Assembly: GCA_937957775.1 (NCBI GenBank)
Contig: CALFXV010000169.1
Coordinates: 1-5,996, forward strand
Length of the DNA stretch: 5,996 nt
Source of the DNA: an uncultured Methylotenera sp.
Lineage (GTDB): Bacteria > Pseudomonadota > Gammaproteobacteria > Burkholderiales > Methylophilaceae
Direction of reading: 5' to 3'
A model generated the notes under the pieces. That model had not been told where the DNA came from. It did not search any database and worked only from the letters and a program-made list of their open reading frames with translations. Of this stretch, positions 1 to 5,669 are shown piece by piece (the first letter of the stretch is position 1; each line of letters begins with the position of its first letter). A program made the position numbers and the translations under genes.

Positions 1-35
1 TTCTCGATCAAAACCCCTTTTAATCGTGCAATCAT
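1..35 (-). CDS. ruvA: Holliday junction branch migration protein RuvA, N-terminal 11 residues only (partial)
   Basis: Reading leftwards from ATG at 35-33, the minus strand encodes [11 protein letters not shown] before the window ends. This matches the conserved RuvA start (M-I-G/A-R-L-R/K-G) that opens its N-terminal OB-fold domain. RuvA binds the four-way Holliday junction and loads the RuvB motor that drives branch migration in recombinational repair. The ATG overlaps the ruvC stop in an ATGA (35-32), so translation is probably coupled. A Shine-Dalgarno-like AAAGGTGG lies on the minus strand at 52-45, nine bases before the start. The identification rests on a short peptide, but its place directly after ruvC makes it fairly secure. 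ruvB may follow outside the window, which is an inference. Confidence 0.85.
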   Translation of the reverse strand, partial: MIARLKGVLIE

Positions 36-595
36 ACTAATCGTCCACCTTTCACGCGGAAGCCTGCTGTCGCCAACTTACCCATCCCTTGACCACCATG
101 TGCATGACAAATTGCACAAGCTAAAGCATCAGCAGAATCAGGTTTTGGGGTCATCGGTAATTTAAGTAAACGTTTCACCATCTCTTGCACTTGCTCCTTA
201 GCAGCATGGCCATTACCAACAACAGATTGTTTGACTTGCAAGGCGGTATATTCTGCGACACTTAGATTTCTAATCACTGCCGCACTAATGGCAGCGCCGC
301 GCGCCTGACCCAATAACAGCGTCGACTGCGGATTGACGTTAACGAACACTTTTTCTATGGCAACTTGGTTGGGATGGTAGGTGTCGATGACTTCGAATAA
401 GCCATCCAATATGACTTTTAAACGCGCCGGCAACTCTTCTCTGTCGTCTTCACCGACCACTTTATTCTTTTTAGCGCTGGCCGTTTTGATGGTGCCACTG
501 GCGATGTAATGAATTTTTTCGCCGTCTTTTTCAATCAACCCAAAGCCCGTCATGCGCAGGCCAGGGTCGATACCGAGTATGGTGATTTTGGCCAC
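32..595 (-). CDS. ruvC: Crossover junction endodeoxyribonuclease RuvC
   Basis: RuvC is the Holliday junction resolvase: a dimer that nicks two opposite strands of the junction and acts with RuvAB. The 187-residue product has the RNase H-like fold signature, and all four expected acidic metal-binding residues can be seen: D10 in LGIDPG, E81 in VAIEKVF, and D153 and D156 in [17 protein letters not shown] (95-102) and VKQSVVGNG (121-129) are also family hallmarks. The start is GTG at 595-593, which overlaps the yebC stop by one base (TAGTG). No strong ribosome binding site precedes it, so coupling to yebC is likely. The protein is longer than the 173 residues of E. coli RuvC. The extra length includes a charged stretch at about 39-54 (lysines, then acidic residues) between the second strand and the LPARL helix, plus a longer C-terminal tail. 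The reading frame is intact. Confidence 0.97.
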   Translation of the reverse strand: MAKITILGIDPGLRMTGFGLIEKDGEKIHYIASGTIKTASAKKNKVVGEDDREELPARLKVILDGLFEVIDTYHPNQVAIEKVFVNVNPQSTLLLGQARGAAISAAVIRNLSVAEYTALQVKQSVVGNGHAAKEQVQEMVKRLLKLPMTPKPDSADALACAICHAHGGQGMGKLATAGFRVKGGRLV

Positions 596-1320
596 TAGTC
601 GTCGATTAAGGCGCTGGTGTAGACGTCTTGCACGTCATCTAAATCGTCCAATGCGTCCAATATTTTTTGCATTTTTAGCGCATCGTCGCCACTGAGTTCT
701 ATTTCATTCATGGGCTTCATGGTGACTTCTGCCATTACGGCTTTCAAGCCGGCCGCCTCCATGGCTTCTTTGACAGCCATAAAATCATTAGGCGCAGAGA
801 TCACCTCTATGCTGCCATCCTCATCGCTGACGACGTCTTCCGCACCCGCGTCCAAAGCCACTTCCATGACTTTATCTTCGTTGGTGCCTGGCTCGTAGAC
901 CAAACTGCCACAATGTTTAAACATAAAGGCCACCGAACCATCGGTACCTAAGTTGCCACCAAACTTAGTCAATGCGTGGCGCACATCGGCTACCGCACGC
1001 TGCTTATTATCGGTTAAACAATCAATAATAATGGACGCGCCATTGATGCCATAGCCTTCGTAACGAATTTCTTCGTAGTTCACGCCTTCTAATTCACCCG
1101 TGCCTTTTTTGATGGCGCGCGTGATGTTATCGGCCGGCATGTTTTCTTCCTTGGCCACCGCCACCGCCGCGCGCAAGCGTGGGTTCATGGTCACGTCGCC
1201 ACCGCTTAAACGGGCTGCAACCGTGATCTCTTTAATAATTTTGGTGAATATTTTGCCGCGCTTGGCATCTTGACGACCTTTGCGATGTTGAATATTAGCC
1301 CACTTACTATGACCTGCCAT
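595..1320 (-). CDS. yebC: YebC/PmpR/TACO1-family protein
   Basis: This 241-residue product opens with [20 protein letters not shown], the hallmark of the YebC/TACO1 family. Family members were long annotated as transcriptional regulators (PmpR); more recent work assigns several to translation, relieving ribosome stalling at difficult sequences such as polyproline. Which role applies here cannot be decided from sequence. The family's usual three-part layout is visible: a basic helical N-terminus (about 1-75), a middle domain containing [19 protein letters not shown], and an acidic C-terminus ([17 protein letters not shown]). Length is close to the E. coli protein (246). The start is ATG at 1320-1318, with AAGGGTAGG just upstream as a plausible ribosome binding site. 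The gene heads the yebC-ruvC-ruvA operon, an arrangement conserved in many proteobacteria. Confidence 0.96.
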   Translation of the reverse strand: MAGHSKWANIQHRKGRQDAKRGKIFTKIIKEITVAARLSGGDVTMNPRLRAAVAVAKEENMPADNITRAIKKGTGELEGVNYEEIRYEGYGINGASIIIDCLTDNKQRAVADVRHALTKFGGNLGTDGSVAFMFKHCGSLVYEPGTNEDKVMEVALDAGAEDVVSDEDGSIEVISAPNDFMAVKEAMEAAGLKAVMAEVTMKPMNEIELSGDDALKMQKILDALDDLDDVQDVYTSALIDD

Positions 1321-1354
1321 TTGACCTACCCTTAAGACTTAAAAAATAGCCAGT

Positions 1355-1363
1355 ATTTTATCA
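1355..1363 (-). promoter_or_regulatory. Candidate extended -10 promoter for yebC-ruvC-ruvA
   Basis: The 61-base gap between the transporter stop and the yebC start reads TGATAAAAT on the minus strand. This fits an extended -10 element (TG-N-TAAAAT, five of six bases to TATAAT). No good -35 is seen at the usual spacing, which extended -10 promoters can tolerate. It would give a leader of roughly 30 bases. No terminator hairpin is visible in this gap, so read-through from the transporter gene is also possible. Confidence 0.4.
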
Positions 1364-1381
1364 CAAGCCTGTCTGACCACA

Positions 1382-2293
1382 TTACTCCTGCCCTTGGGCC
1401 GGATCAATTTGCGTGTGCTTACGGATGTTAATGATGGAGATGGTAATCAAGGACAGGGCAATCAACACCATGCCTATCAGTTCATACAAATTGGGCACTT
1501 CGTTTAACTGCACCCAAGCGGCAATGACCCCTATCACCGGCGCCAACATCGACGCCATGCTAGCAACGCCGGCCTGCAAACGCTGCAAGGCATAGAGCCA
1601 TAATACCCAAGCCAAGCAACCGCTTAAAAACACATTAAACAGCACGGCATAAATAAAACCGCTGGTCCACTGTATGGGCGGCGCTGGCAAAATTAAGGCT
1701 ATGGCAAGGATGGGAATGGAGCCCAACAACATAGGCCAGGCGGTCAGATTGAGTAAATCCAAATACGGTTCACGTTGATGCAGTTTTTTGGAAATGATGG
1801 CGGAGACCGCCCAGGATATACCCGAACACAACGCTAAAAACATGCTAAAGCCATCGGCCTTGATGTGCAGCGGATCAAAAATAAACAGCATGCCCATGAG
1901 CGCAAACAGTACCGCCAACCATTGCCAGCCTTGCACCTTTTCACCCAGCATAGGCCAAGCAAACAACAGTACCCAAAAAGGCATGGTGTAAGTGAGCACC
2001 GCCGTTTTACCGGCGCCGCCTTCAACCAAGGCCCATATCAGCAGACCGGTAAAACCCACCGTTTGCAGTAATCCTAAGGCCAACATCGTGCGGAAGTGAG
2101 TCAAAGCCAAAGGGCGCTTGGTCAGCGCAATCAAAACAAACAAAACCAAGGCGCCAAAGACTGTGCGCATGGCGGCGAACTGAAATGGGCTAGCGAATTG
2201 CACCGCCACCTTCATCACCACCCAGTTATACCCCCAAATTAAAGTAAGAACGAACAAAGCCAACAAGGCTTTAATGACGGTATTTTTATGCAT
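1382..2293 (-). CDS. EamA/DMT-superfamily transporter
   Basis: The 303-residue product is an inner-membrane protein with about ten hydrophobic helices in two EamA repeats (roughly 8-139 and 148-286). Repeat 1 begins with LIWGYNWVVMK, the usual W-G-x-N/S-x motif of helix 1, and ends with TYTMPFWVLLFAWPMLGEK. Repeat 2 ends with SMLAPVIGVIAAWVQLNEVP, the equivalent P-(x)n-E motif. Such transporters export amino acids, metabolites or drugs, but the substrate cannot be told from sequence. The open frame continues about 100 codons further upstream, but that stretch is not hydrophobic in EamA fashion and runs antisense through the start of the CBS-protein gene. ATG 2293-2291 is therefore preferred, since it places helix 1 where the family has it. 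No clear Shine-Dalgarno precedes this ATG. The gene is divergent from the CBS-protein gene, and yebC follows 61 bases downstream on the same strand. Confidence 0.92.
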   Translation of the reverse strand: MHKNTVIKALLALFVLTLIWGYNWVVMKVAVQFASPFQFAAMRTVFGALVLFVLIALTKRPLALTHFRTMLALGLLQTVGFTGLLIWALVEGGAGKTAVLTYTMPFWVLLFAWPMLGEKVQGWQWLAVLFALMGMLFIFDPLHIKADGFSMFLALCSGISWAVSAIISKKLHQREPYLDLLNLTAWPMLLGSIPILAIALILPAPPIQWTSGFIYAVLFNVFLSGCLAWVLWLYALQRLQAGVASMASMLAPVIGVIAAWVQLNEVPNLYELIGMVLIALSLITISIINIRKHTQIDPAQGQE

Positions 2294-2338
2294 GATGGGA
2301 GAGATTAAGTATTTTTCCAATTCAATTGTGTAACACGC

Positions 2339-2344
2339 ATTATA
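2339..2344 (-). promoter_or_regulatory. Candidate -10 element for the EamA transporter gene
   Basis: The minus strand has a perfect TATAAT here, 46 bases before the transporter ATG, which would give a leader of about 38 bases. No convincing -35 hexamer lies 16-18 bases upstream. The small palindrome GTGTaACAC (2328-2336) sits just downstream of it, in the 92-base region shared with the divergent CBS gene. Confidence 0.4.
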
Positions 2345-2349
2345 AGGTG

Positions 2350-2355
2350 TATATT
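2350..2355 (+). promoter_or_regulatory. Candidate -10 element for the CBS-domain gene
   Basis: TATATT (five of six to TATAAT) lies 30 bases before the CBS-gene start. A weak TTGTGT at 2326-2331, 18 bases upstream, could act as -35. This is close to the opposing -10 at 2344-2339, so the two promoters would overlap and could interfere with each other. Confidence 0.25.
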
Positions 2356-2385
2356 TTTGGCTAGCGCTTTTGCAAGGAGAGAATA

Positions 2386-2817
2386 ATGAAAACAATACAA
2401 CAATTACTGGCGACCAAAAAACACCAAGAAGTGATCTCGATTGCCCCACACCGTCCAGTGTTTGATGCATTGGTGGTGATGGCAGAGTATGAAATTGGCG
2501 CGCTGATGGTGCTTGAGGGTGACAAGCTAGTTGGAATATTTTCTGAGCGTGACTACGCCAGGGAAGTGGTGTTAAAAGGCAAATCCTCAAAAACCACTGC
2601 GGTGAGCGAGGTCATGACGGCCAACGTGATTTCCGTTAAATTAGGCGACACGGTAGAGCAAGGCATGACCGTCATGACAGAAAAACGCATACGCCATTTA
2701 CCGGTGTTAGATAACAACAAAGTGGTTGGCATGCTCTCTATTGGTGACTTAGTTAAAGAAACCATAGCATACCAACAAGGCTTAATTAAGCAGCTAGAGT
2801 CTTACATTACCGGCTAG
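2386..2817 (+). CDS. Two-CBS-domain protein (stand-alone Bateman module)
   Basis: The 143-residue product consists of two CBS domains and little else. CBS1 spans about 5-62 and ends in GIFSERDYAR (50-59). CBS2 spans about 75-130 and ends in GMLSIGDLVK (115-124). The aspartates in SERD and SIGD are at the place where CBS pairs usually contact the ribose of AMP, ATP or related ligands. A short C-terminal helix (about 128-141) follows. There is no signal peptide, membrane helix or catalytic domain, so it is probably a cytoplasmic ligand sensor that acts on a partner; which partner is unknown. AAGGAGAG at 2374-2381 is a strong ribosome binding site for ATG 2386. It is the only plus-strand gene here, divergent from the EamA transporter and convergent with trhP, and appears monocistronic. 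Confidence 0.93.
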   Translation: MKTIQQLLATKKHQEVISIAPHRPVFDALVVMAEYEIGALMVLEGDKLVGIFSERDYAREVVLKGKSSKTTAVSEVMTANVISVKLGDTVEQGMTVMTEKRIRHLPVLDNNKVVGMLSIGDLVKETIAYQQGLIKQLESYITG

Positions 2818-2835
2818 GCCAACTAAGCACCCAAC

Positions 2836-2870
2836 ATCCTGACAAACATAGCGTTTGTCAGGATTTTTTA
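2836..2870 (+). terminator. Intrinsic terminator of the CBS-domain gene
   Basis: A perfect 12-bp stem (2836-2847 with 2853-2864, arms ATCCTGACAAAC and GTTTGTCAGGAT) closes a five-base loop ATAGC and is followed by TTTTTA. It begins 18 bases after the CBS stop codon. On the minus strand the hairpin comes straight after the trhP stop, but no T-tract follows it in that direction, so efficient bidirectional termination is doubtful. The plus-strand U-tract overlaps the trhP stop codon (2870-2868). Confidence 0.93.
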
Positions 2871-4214
2871 TAGGTATTTGGCCACCATGGCATTGTTTAG
2901 ATTTTGTGCCGCTACCGGTAAGCGCACAAAATAACCACTGCCGGCTGCCTGCTTTATGACTTCGCCCTTTTTGTTATACATGCTCTCGACTAGCAGGTCT
3001 TGATTGCCGCTAGGGTGAATAATTTGCAGGCGATCGCCCACGGAAAATTTATTGCGCGCTTCTATGTCCGCCAAGCCTGTCGTCGCATCGTAAGCCACCA
3101 CATCCCCCACATACAAACTGCGATTGGACACGGAATAGCCTTGCTTGTAATTTTGATGCTCAGCCGTGTGATGGCGCTGATAAAAGCCATCGGTGTAACC
3201 ACGGTTGGCTAAGTTTTCCAATTCGCCTAACAAATTCCAATCGAAAGGACGGCCCGCCAATGCGTCATCTATGGCGACACGGTAGTTTTGGCAGGTGCGC
3301 GCCACGTAATAACGGGATTTGGTCCGTCCTTCAATTTTCAAAGAATCCACGCCCATTTTCACCAAGCGCTCCACGTGCTCAATGGCACGCAAATCTTTGC
3401 TGTTCATGATGTAGGTGCCGTGCTCGTCTTCCAAGATAGGCAACAATTCACCAGGCCTACCCTTCTCTTCTATCAAGTAGACTTTATCGGCTAAGGGATG
3501 GCGCGGCAAACTGCCACAACCCGACAGGCTGGACTTTTCCATCTCCGCTTGAAAGTCGAATTCGTTTAAGCGTATGACACCGGCCGCATCTTCCGCCGCG
3601 TCGTGCACTTTGTAATCCCAGCGACAAGAATTGGTGCAGGTGCCTTGGTTGGGATCGCGCTGGTTAAAATAGCCGGACAGCAAACAACGTCCAGAATAGG
3701 CGATGCACAAGGCGCCGTGCACGAACACTTCCAATTCCATTTCTGGGCAGAGTTGGCGTATTTCTTCAATTTCGTCCAAGGATAATTCGCGCGACAATAT
3801 CACCCGTGTCAGGCCCAAACTTTGCCAGAATTTAACCGTCGCAAAATTCACCGTGTTGGCTTGCACAGACAAATGCACCGGCATGTCTGGCCATTTTTCA
3901 CGCACCATCATAATTAAACCCGGATCGGACATGATCAAGGCATCCGGATTCATGGCAATCACCGGCGCCATATCCGCCATATAGGTTTTCACTTTGGCGT
4001 TATGCGGGGCAATGTTGCTGGCGACAAAAAACTTTTTACCGCGCGCATGCGCTTCGTTGATGCCTAACTCTAGGTTGGTCATGGTGAAATCGTTATTGCG
4101 CGCGCGCAGACTATAACGAGGCTGACCGGCATAAATGGCATCGGCACCGTAATCAAAAGCCGTGCGCATGCGATCCAAATCGCCAGCCGGCGCAAGTAAT
4201 TCAGGTAATTTCAT
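2868..4214 (-). CDS. trhP: U32-family tRNA hydroxylation protein TrhP (YegQ)
   Basis: The product is 448 residues, close to E. coli YegQ/TrhP (about 453). In E. coli, TrhP is needed for 5-hydroxyuridine at wobble position U34 of several tRNAs, the precursor of cmo5U/mcmo5U; the older label 'peptidase U32' is probably misleading. Seen here are the start MKLPELLAPAGDLDRMRTAF, AGQPRYSLRARNNDF, and the U32 signature around GALCIAYSGRCLLSGYFNQR. Cysteines 170, 177, 193 and 197 (SGRC, QGTCTNSC) are candidate iron-sulfur ligands, with C233 as a further candidate. ESLKIEGR-type sequence (DSLKIEGRTKSRYY) and the C-terminal domain beginning near GYSVSNRSLYVGD are present. An in-frame TTG (4226-4224) and GTG (4223-4221) lie upstream, but ATG 4214 matches the family N-terminus and has GGTGA five bases ahead (4224-4220). 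It follows yjbQ by one base, so the two are almost surely co-transcribed and translationally coupled. Confidence 0.94.
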   Translation of the reverse strand: MKLPELLAPAGDLDRMRTAFDYGADAIYAGQPRYSLRARNNDFTMTNLELGINEAHARGKKFFVASNIAPHNAKVKTYMADMAPVIAMNPDALIMSDPGLIMMVREKWPDMPVHLSVQANTVNFATVKFWQSLGLTRVILSRELSLDEIEEIRQLCPEMELEVFVHGALCIAYSGRCLLSGYFNQRDPNQGTCTNSCRWDYKVHDAAEDAAGVIRLNEFDFQAEMEKSSLSGCGSLPRHPLADKVYLIEEKGRPGELLPILEDEHGTYIMNSKDLRAIEHVERLVKMGVDSLKIEGRTKSRYYVARTCQNYRVAIDDALAGRPFDWNLLGELENLANRGYTDGFYQRHHTAEHQNYKQGYSVSNRSLYVGDVVAYDATTGLADIEARNKFSVGDRLQIIHPSGNQDLLVESMYNKKGEVIKQAAGSGYFVRLPVAAQNLNNAMVAKYL

Positions 4215-4215
4215 C

Positions 4216-4635
4216 TTATTCACCAATAATCTTCACCAAGACGCGTTTTTTGCGCCTGCCATCAAACTCGCCGTAAAAAATTTGTTCCCAAGGGCCAAAG
4301 TCCAAACGCCCTTCGGTAATCGCCACCACCACTTCGCGGCCCATTAATTGTCGCTTCATGTGGGCATCGGCATTGTCTTCACCGGTGTCGTTGTGACGGT
4401 AGCCACTGACCGGCTCGTGCGGCGCCAATTTTTCCAACCACTGCGTGTAATCGTGATGCAGGCCACGCTCGTCGTCGTTAATAAAGACACTGGCGGTTAT
4501 GTGCATGGCATTAATTAGCACCAAGCCCTCGCGCACCCCACTCTCACTCAAGCACTCATTGACTTGTTCGGTGATACGGATAAAGGCCACGCGGGTGGGC
4601 GGATTAAACCACAATTCTTTACGGTAAGATTTCAT
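4216..4635 (-). CDS. yjbQ: YjbQ/UPF0047-family protein (putative secondary thiamine-phosphate synthase)
   Basis: This 139-residue protein has the length and motifs of the YjbQ (UPF0047) family: [15 protein letters not shown] (42-56), [22 protein letters not shown] (78-99), and [20 protein letters not shown] near the C-terminus. Histidines H45, H81 and H92 are at the conserved family positions thought to line a metal-binding site. E. coli YjbQ shows weak thiamine-phosphate synthase activity, the source of the current family name; the physiological role remains uncertain. The start is ATG 4635-4633, with GAGGA on the minus strand ten bases upstream. It is the first gene of a two-gene unit with trhP, and its last codons contain the ribosome binding site of that gene. 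I see no sequence link between the two activities. Confidence 0.94.
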   Translation of the reverse strand: MKSYRKELWFNPPTRVAFIRITEQVNECLSESGVREGLVLINAMHITASVFINDDERGLHHDYTQWLEKLAPHEPVSGYRHNDTGEDNADAHMKRQLMGREVVVAITEGRLDFGPWEQIFYGEFDGRRKKRVLVKIIGE

Positions 4636-4673
4636 GCTGGGCTTCCTCGTGCAAAAGTCAAATGTAAGCGGCT

Positions 4674-4682
4674 ATTTTATCA
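4674..4682 (-). promoter_or_regulatory. Candidate extended -10 promoter for yjbQ-trhP
   Basis: The minus strand reads TGATAAAAT here, 38 bases before the yjbQ start and directly after the terminator of the preceding gene. TG-N-TAAAAT fits an extended -10. No -35 at proper spacing is convincing. The same decamer TGATAAAATA appears before yebC. Confidence 0.4.
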
Positions 4683-4702
4683 TTGCCGGATTACAAACCC
4701 AC

Positions 4703-4730
4703 AAAAAAAGGCCTCCAATGCGGAGGCCTT
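4703..4730 (-). terminator. Intrinsic terminator of the SoxYZ-like gene
   Basis: On the minus strand a 9-bp GC-rich stem (AAGGCCTCC with GGAGGCCTT, 4730-4722 and 4716-4708) with loop GCATT is followed by a run of T, encoded by the A7 tract at 4703-4709. It starts 19 bases beyond the SoxYZ-like stop codon and separates that gene from yjbQ-trhP. Confidence 0.93.
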
Positions 4731-4749
4731 AGGCAATGCGAGTTGACTA

Positions 4750-5553
4750 TCACTGGCTTAAATCAATTTGCTGCACAAAGCTTTTGCCTTCGTTGTCGTT
4801 GGCCGTCACGTCTAGTTTACCAAGCGCGGCAGGCACAAAATTGAATTTAAAATAGGGGTCTTCCGCGGTGCCCACGCCTACGTCTATGCTGAGCAGCGGC
4901 GCGGCGTTGTAAGCAAATACCACTTTGTTGATGTAAAAAGCCGGCACGAAGCCTTGTGATACCAATTCGCGTTGCAAACCGGTGCGCATGGGGTGCTTGA
5001 TATTGAATGTCACCGCGGTTGGGTTATTCAGTGTGACGGGCTGATCCACTTTGAATTTGATCTTACCGGCACTGGCTCGTATGCTCGCCTCATCACCGTC
5101 TACCGTGCCACCACAGCCACCGGCAGCGCGTATTTCGCGTGATGCCAAGTACAATTTGCCATCGGCCGTTTCACCCACCAAACGCACAAAGGCATCCGTT
5201 TCAAAGCGGATACGGGTGGCGACTTGAAAATTACCCAAGCCTGGGCTTAAATAGTAAGTCGCGGTTAAGGGGATGGGGTTGGCATCAACAAAAGCGTACA
5301 GCTTGCTAATCACCACGCCTTTGGCGGCCGAATTATCTATGCTGTAAGTAACCGGCACTTGCGCGCCGCTCTCGGCACGACGTGGGGCATCAATTTTAAT
5401 AAAATCGGCATCCTGCATGTCGCGCTTAGCAAAGAATGCTTCTTTCATGATGGGCCATAACTTTGTATCGGGTTCAGCACGCAGTGGCATGGCGATAAAC
5501 AGCGCCATCACTAATACTGCTTTTAGAAAAATAGCTGGATTTAACGGTTTCAT
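4750..5553 (-). CDS. Secreted SoxYZ-like fused carrier protein (quinoprotein dehydrogenase-associated type)
   Basis: The 267-residue product starts with a signal peptide (MKPLNPAIFLKAVLVMALF..., likely cleavage after LRA at residue 26), so the mature protein should be periplasmic. Residues about 30-150 are SoxY-like and end in AAGGCGG; C147 corresponds to the SoxY swinging-arm cysteine that carries sulfur intermediates. Residues about 160-267 are SoxZ-like, with KHPMRTG and the FVPAFYINKVVF segment. In classical thiosulfate oxidation SoxY and SoxZ are separate chains. The fused arrangement, the KLWPIMKEAFF start and the lone-gene context fit the family annotated as quinoprotein dehydrogenase-associated SoxYZ-like carrier, whose cargo is not established. 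No SoxAX, SoxB, SoxCD or PQQ dehydrogenase lies in this window. ATG 5553-5551 is chosen over the in-frame TTG at 5568, because GGAGGGG (5566-5560) is ideally spaced for it and overlaps the TTG. The gene has its own terminator. Confidence 0.9.
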   Translation of the reverse strand: MKPLNPAIFLKAVLVMALFIAMPLRAEPDTKLWPIMKEAFFAKRDMQDADFIKIDAPRRAESGAQVPVTYSIDNSAAKGVVISKLYAFVDANPIPLTATYYLSPGLGNFQVATRIRFETDAFVRLVGETADGKLYLASREIRAAGGCGGTVDGDEASIRASAGKIKFKVDQPVTLNNPTAVTFNIKHPMRTGLQRELVSQGFVPAFYINKVVFAYNAAPLLSIDVGVGTAEDPYFKFNFVPAALGKLDVTANDNEGKSFVQQIDLSQ

Positions 5554-5559
5554 TTTAGT

Positions 5560-5566
5560 CCCCTCC
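5560..5566 (-). promoter_or_regulatory. Ribosome binding site that fixes the SoxYZ-like start
   Basis: GGAGGGG on the minus strand, with GGAGG eight bases before ATG 5553-5551, is the strongest Shine-Dalgarno in the window. A longer open frame begins at TTG 5568-5566, but that codon overlaps this site and would add five residues ahead of the signal peptide, so the ATG is preferred. Confidence 0.85.
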
Positions 5567-5576
5567 AAAATTAATC

Positions 5577-5594
5577 ACTGTCACGCTAGACAGT
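5577..5594. repeat. Inverted repeat ACTGTC-N6-GACAGT upstream of the SoxYZ-like gene
   Basis: Two perfect 6-bp arms (5577-5582 and 5589-5594) separated by six bases lie 24 bases upstream of the SoxYZ-like ATG. The dyad could be an operator for a dimeric regulator or a small hairpin in the leader RNA. It is not followed by a T-tract on the minus strand in terminator style. The rest of the 116-base gap (5554-5669) shows no convincing promoter hexamers and no terminator for the gene to the right. A 6-bp dyad may also be chance. Confidence 0.4.
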
Positions 5595-5669
5595 CTTGCT
5601 TGCTTAATCGCTTATCTAAAATTAGGACCCGACTAAACATGGAAAAATTCACTAGCTTAAAACGCCGAC

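Noticed and set aside
710..898. Plus-strand open frame inside yebC, and similar antisense frames inside the EamA gene, trhP and the SoxYZ-like gene
   Set aside because: All lie within well-supported minus-strand genes, have no recognisable domain and no convincing ribosome binding site. They are products of codon structure on the opposite strand.
2294..2590. A 99-codon upstream extension of the EamA transporter frame on the minus strand
   Set aside because: It runs antisense through the start of the CBS-domain gene, which has a strong ribosome binding site and clear domains, and the extension has no family resemblance.
4215..4226. Longer trhP start at TTG 4226 or GTG 4223
   Set aside because: The ATG at 4214 matches the family N-terminus (MxxPELLxPAG) and has GGTGA at a proper distance; the longer forms would overlap yjbQ.
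5554..5568. Longer SoxYZ-like start at TTG 5568
   Set aside because: The TTG overlaps the GGAGGGG ribosome binding site that is well placed for ATG 5553, and the signal peptide begins naturally at that ATG.
5583..5610. Short GCAAGCAAG-type direct repeat next to the dyad upstream of the SoxYZ-like gene
   Set aside because: Only two copies of a 4-base unit, too short to be more than chance.
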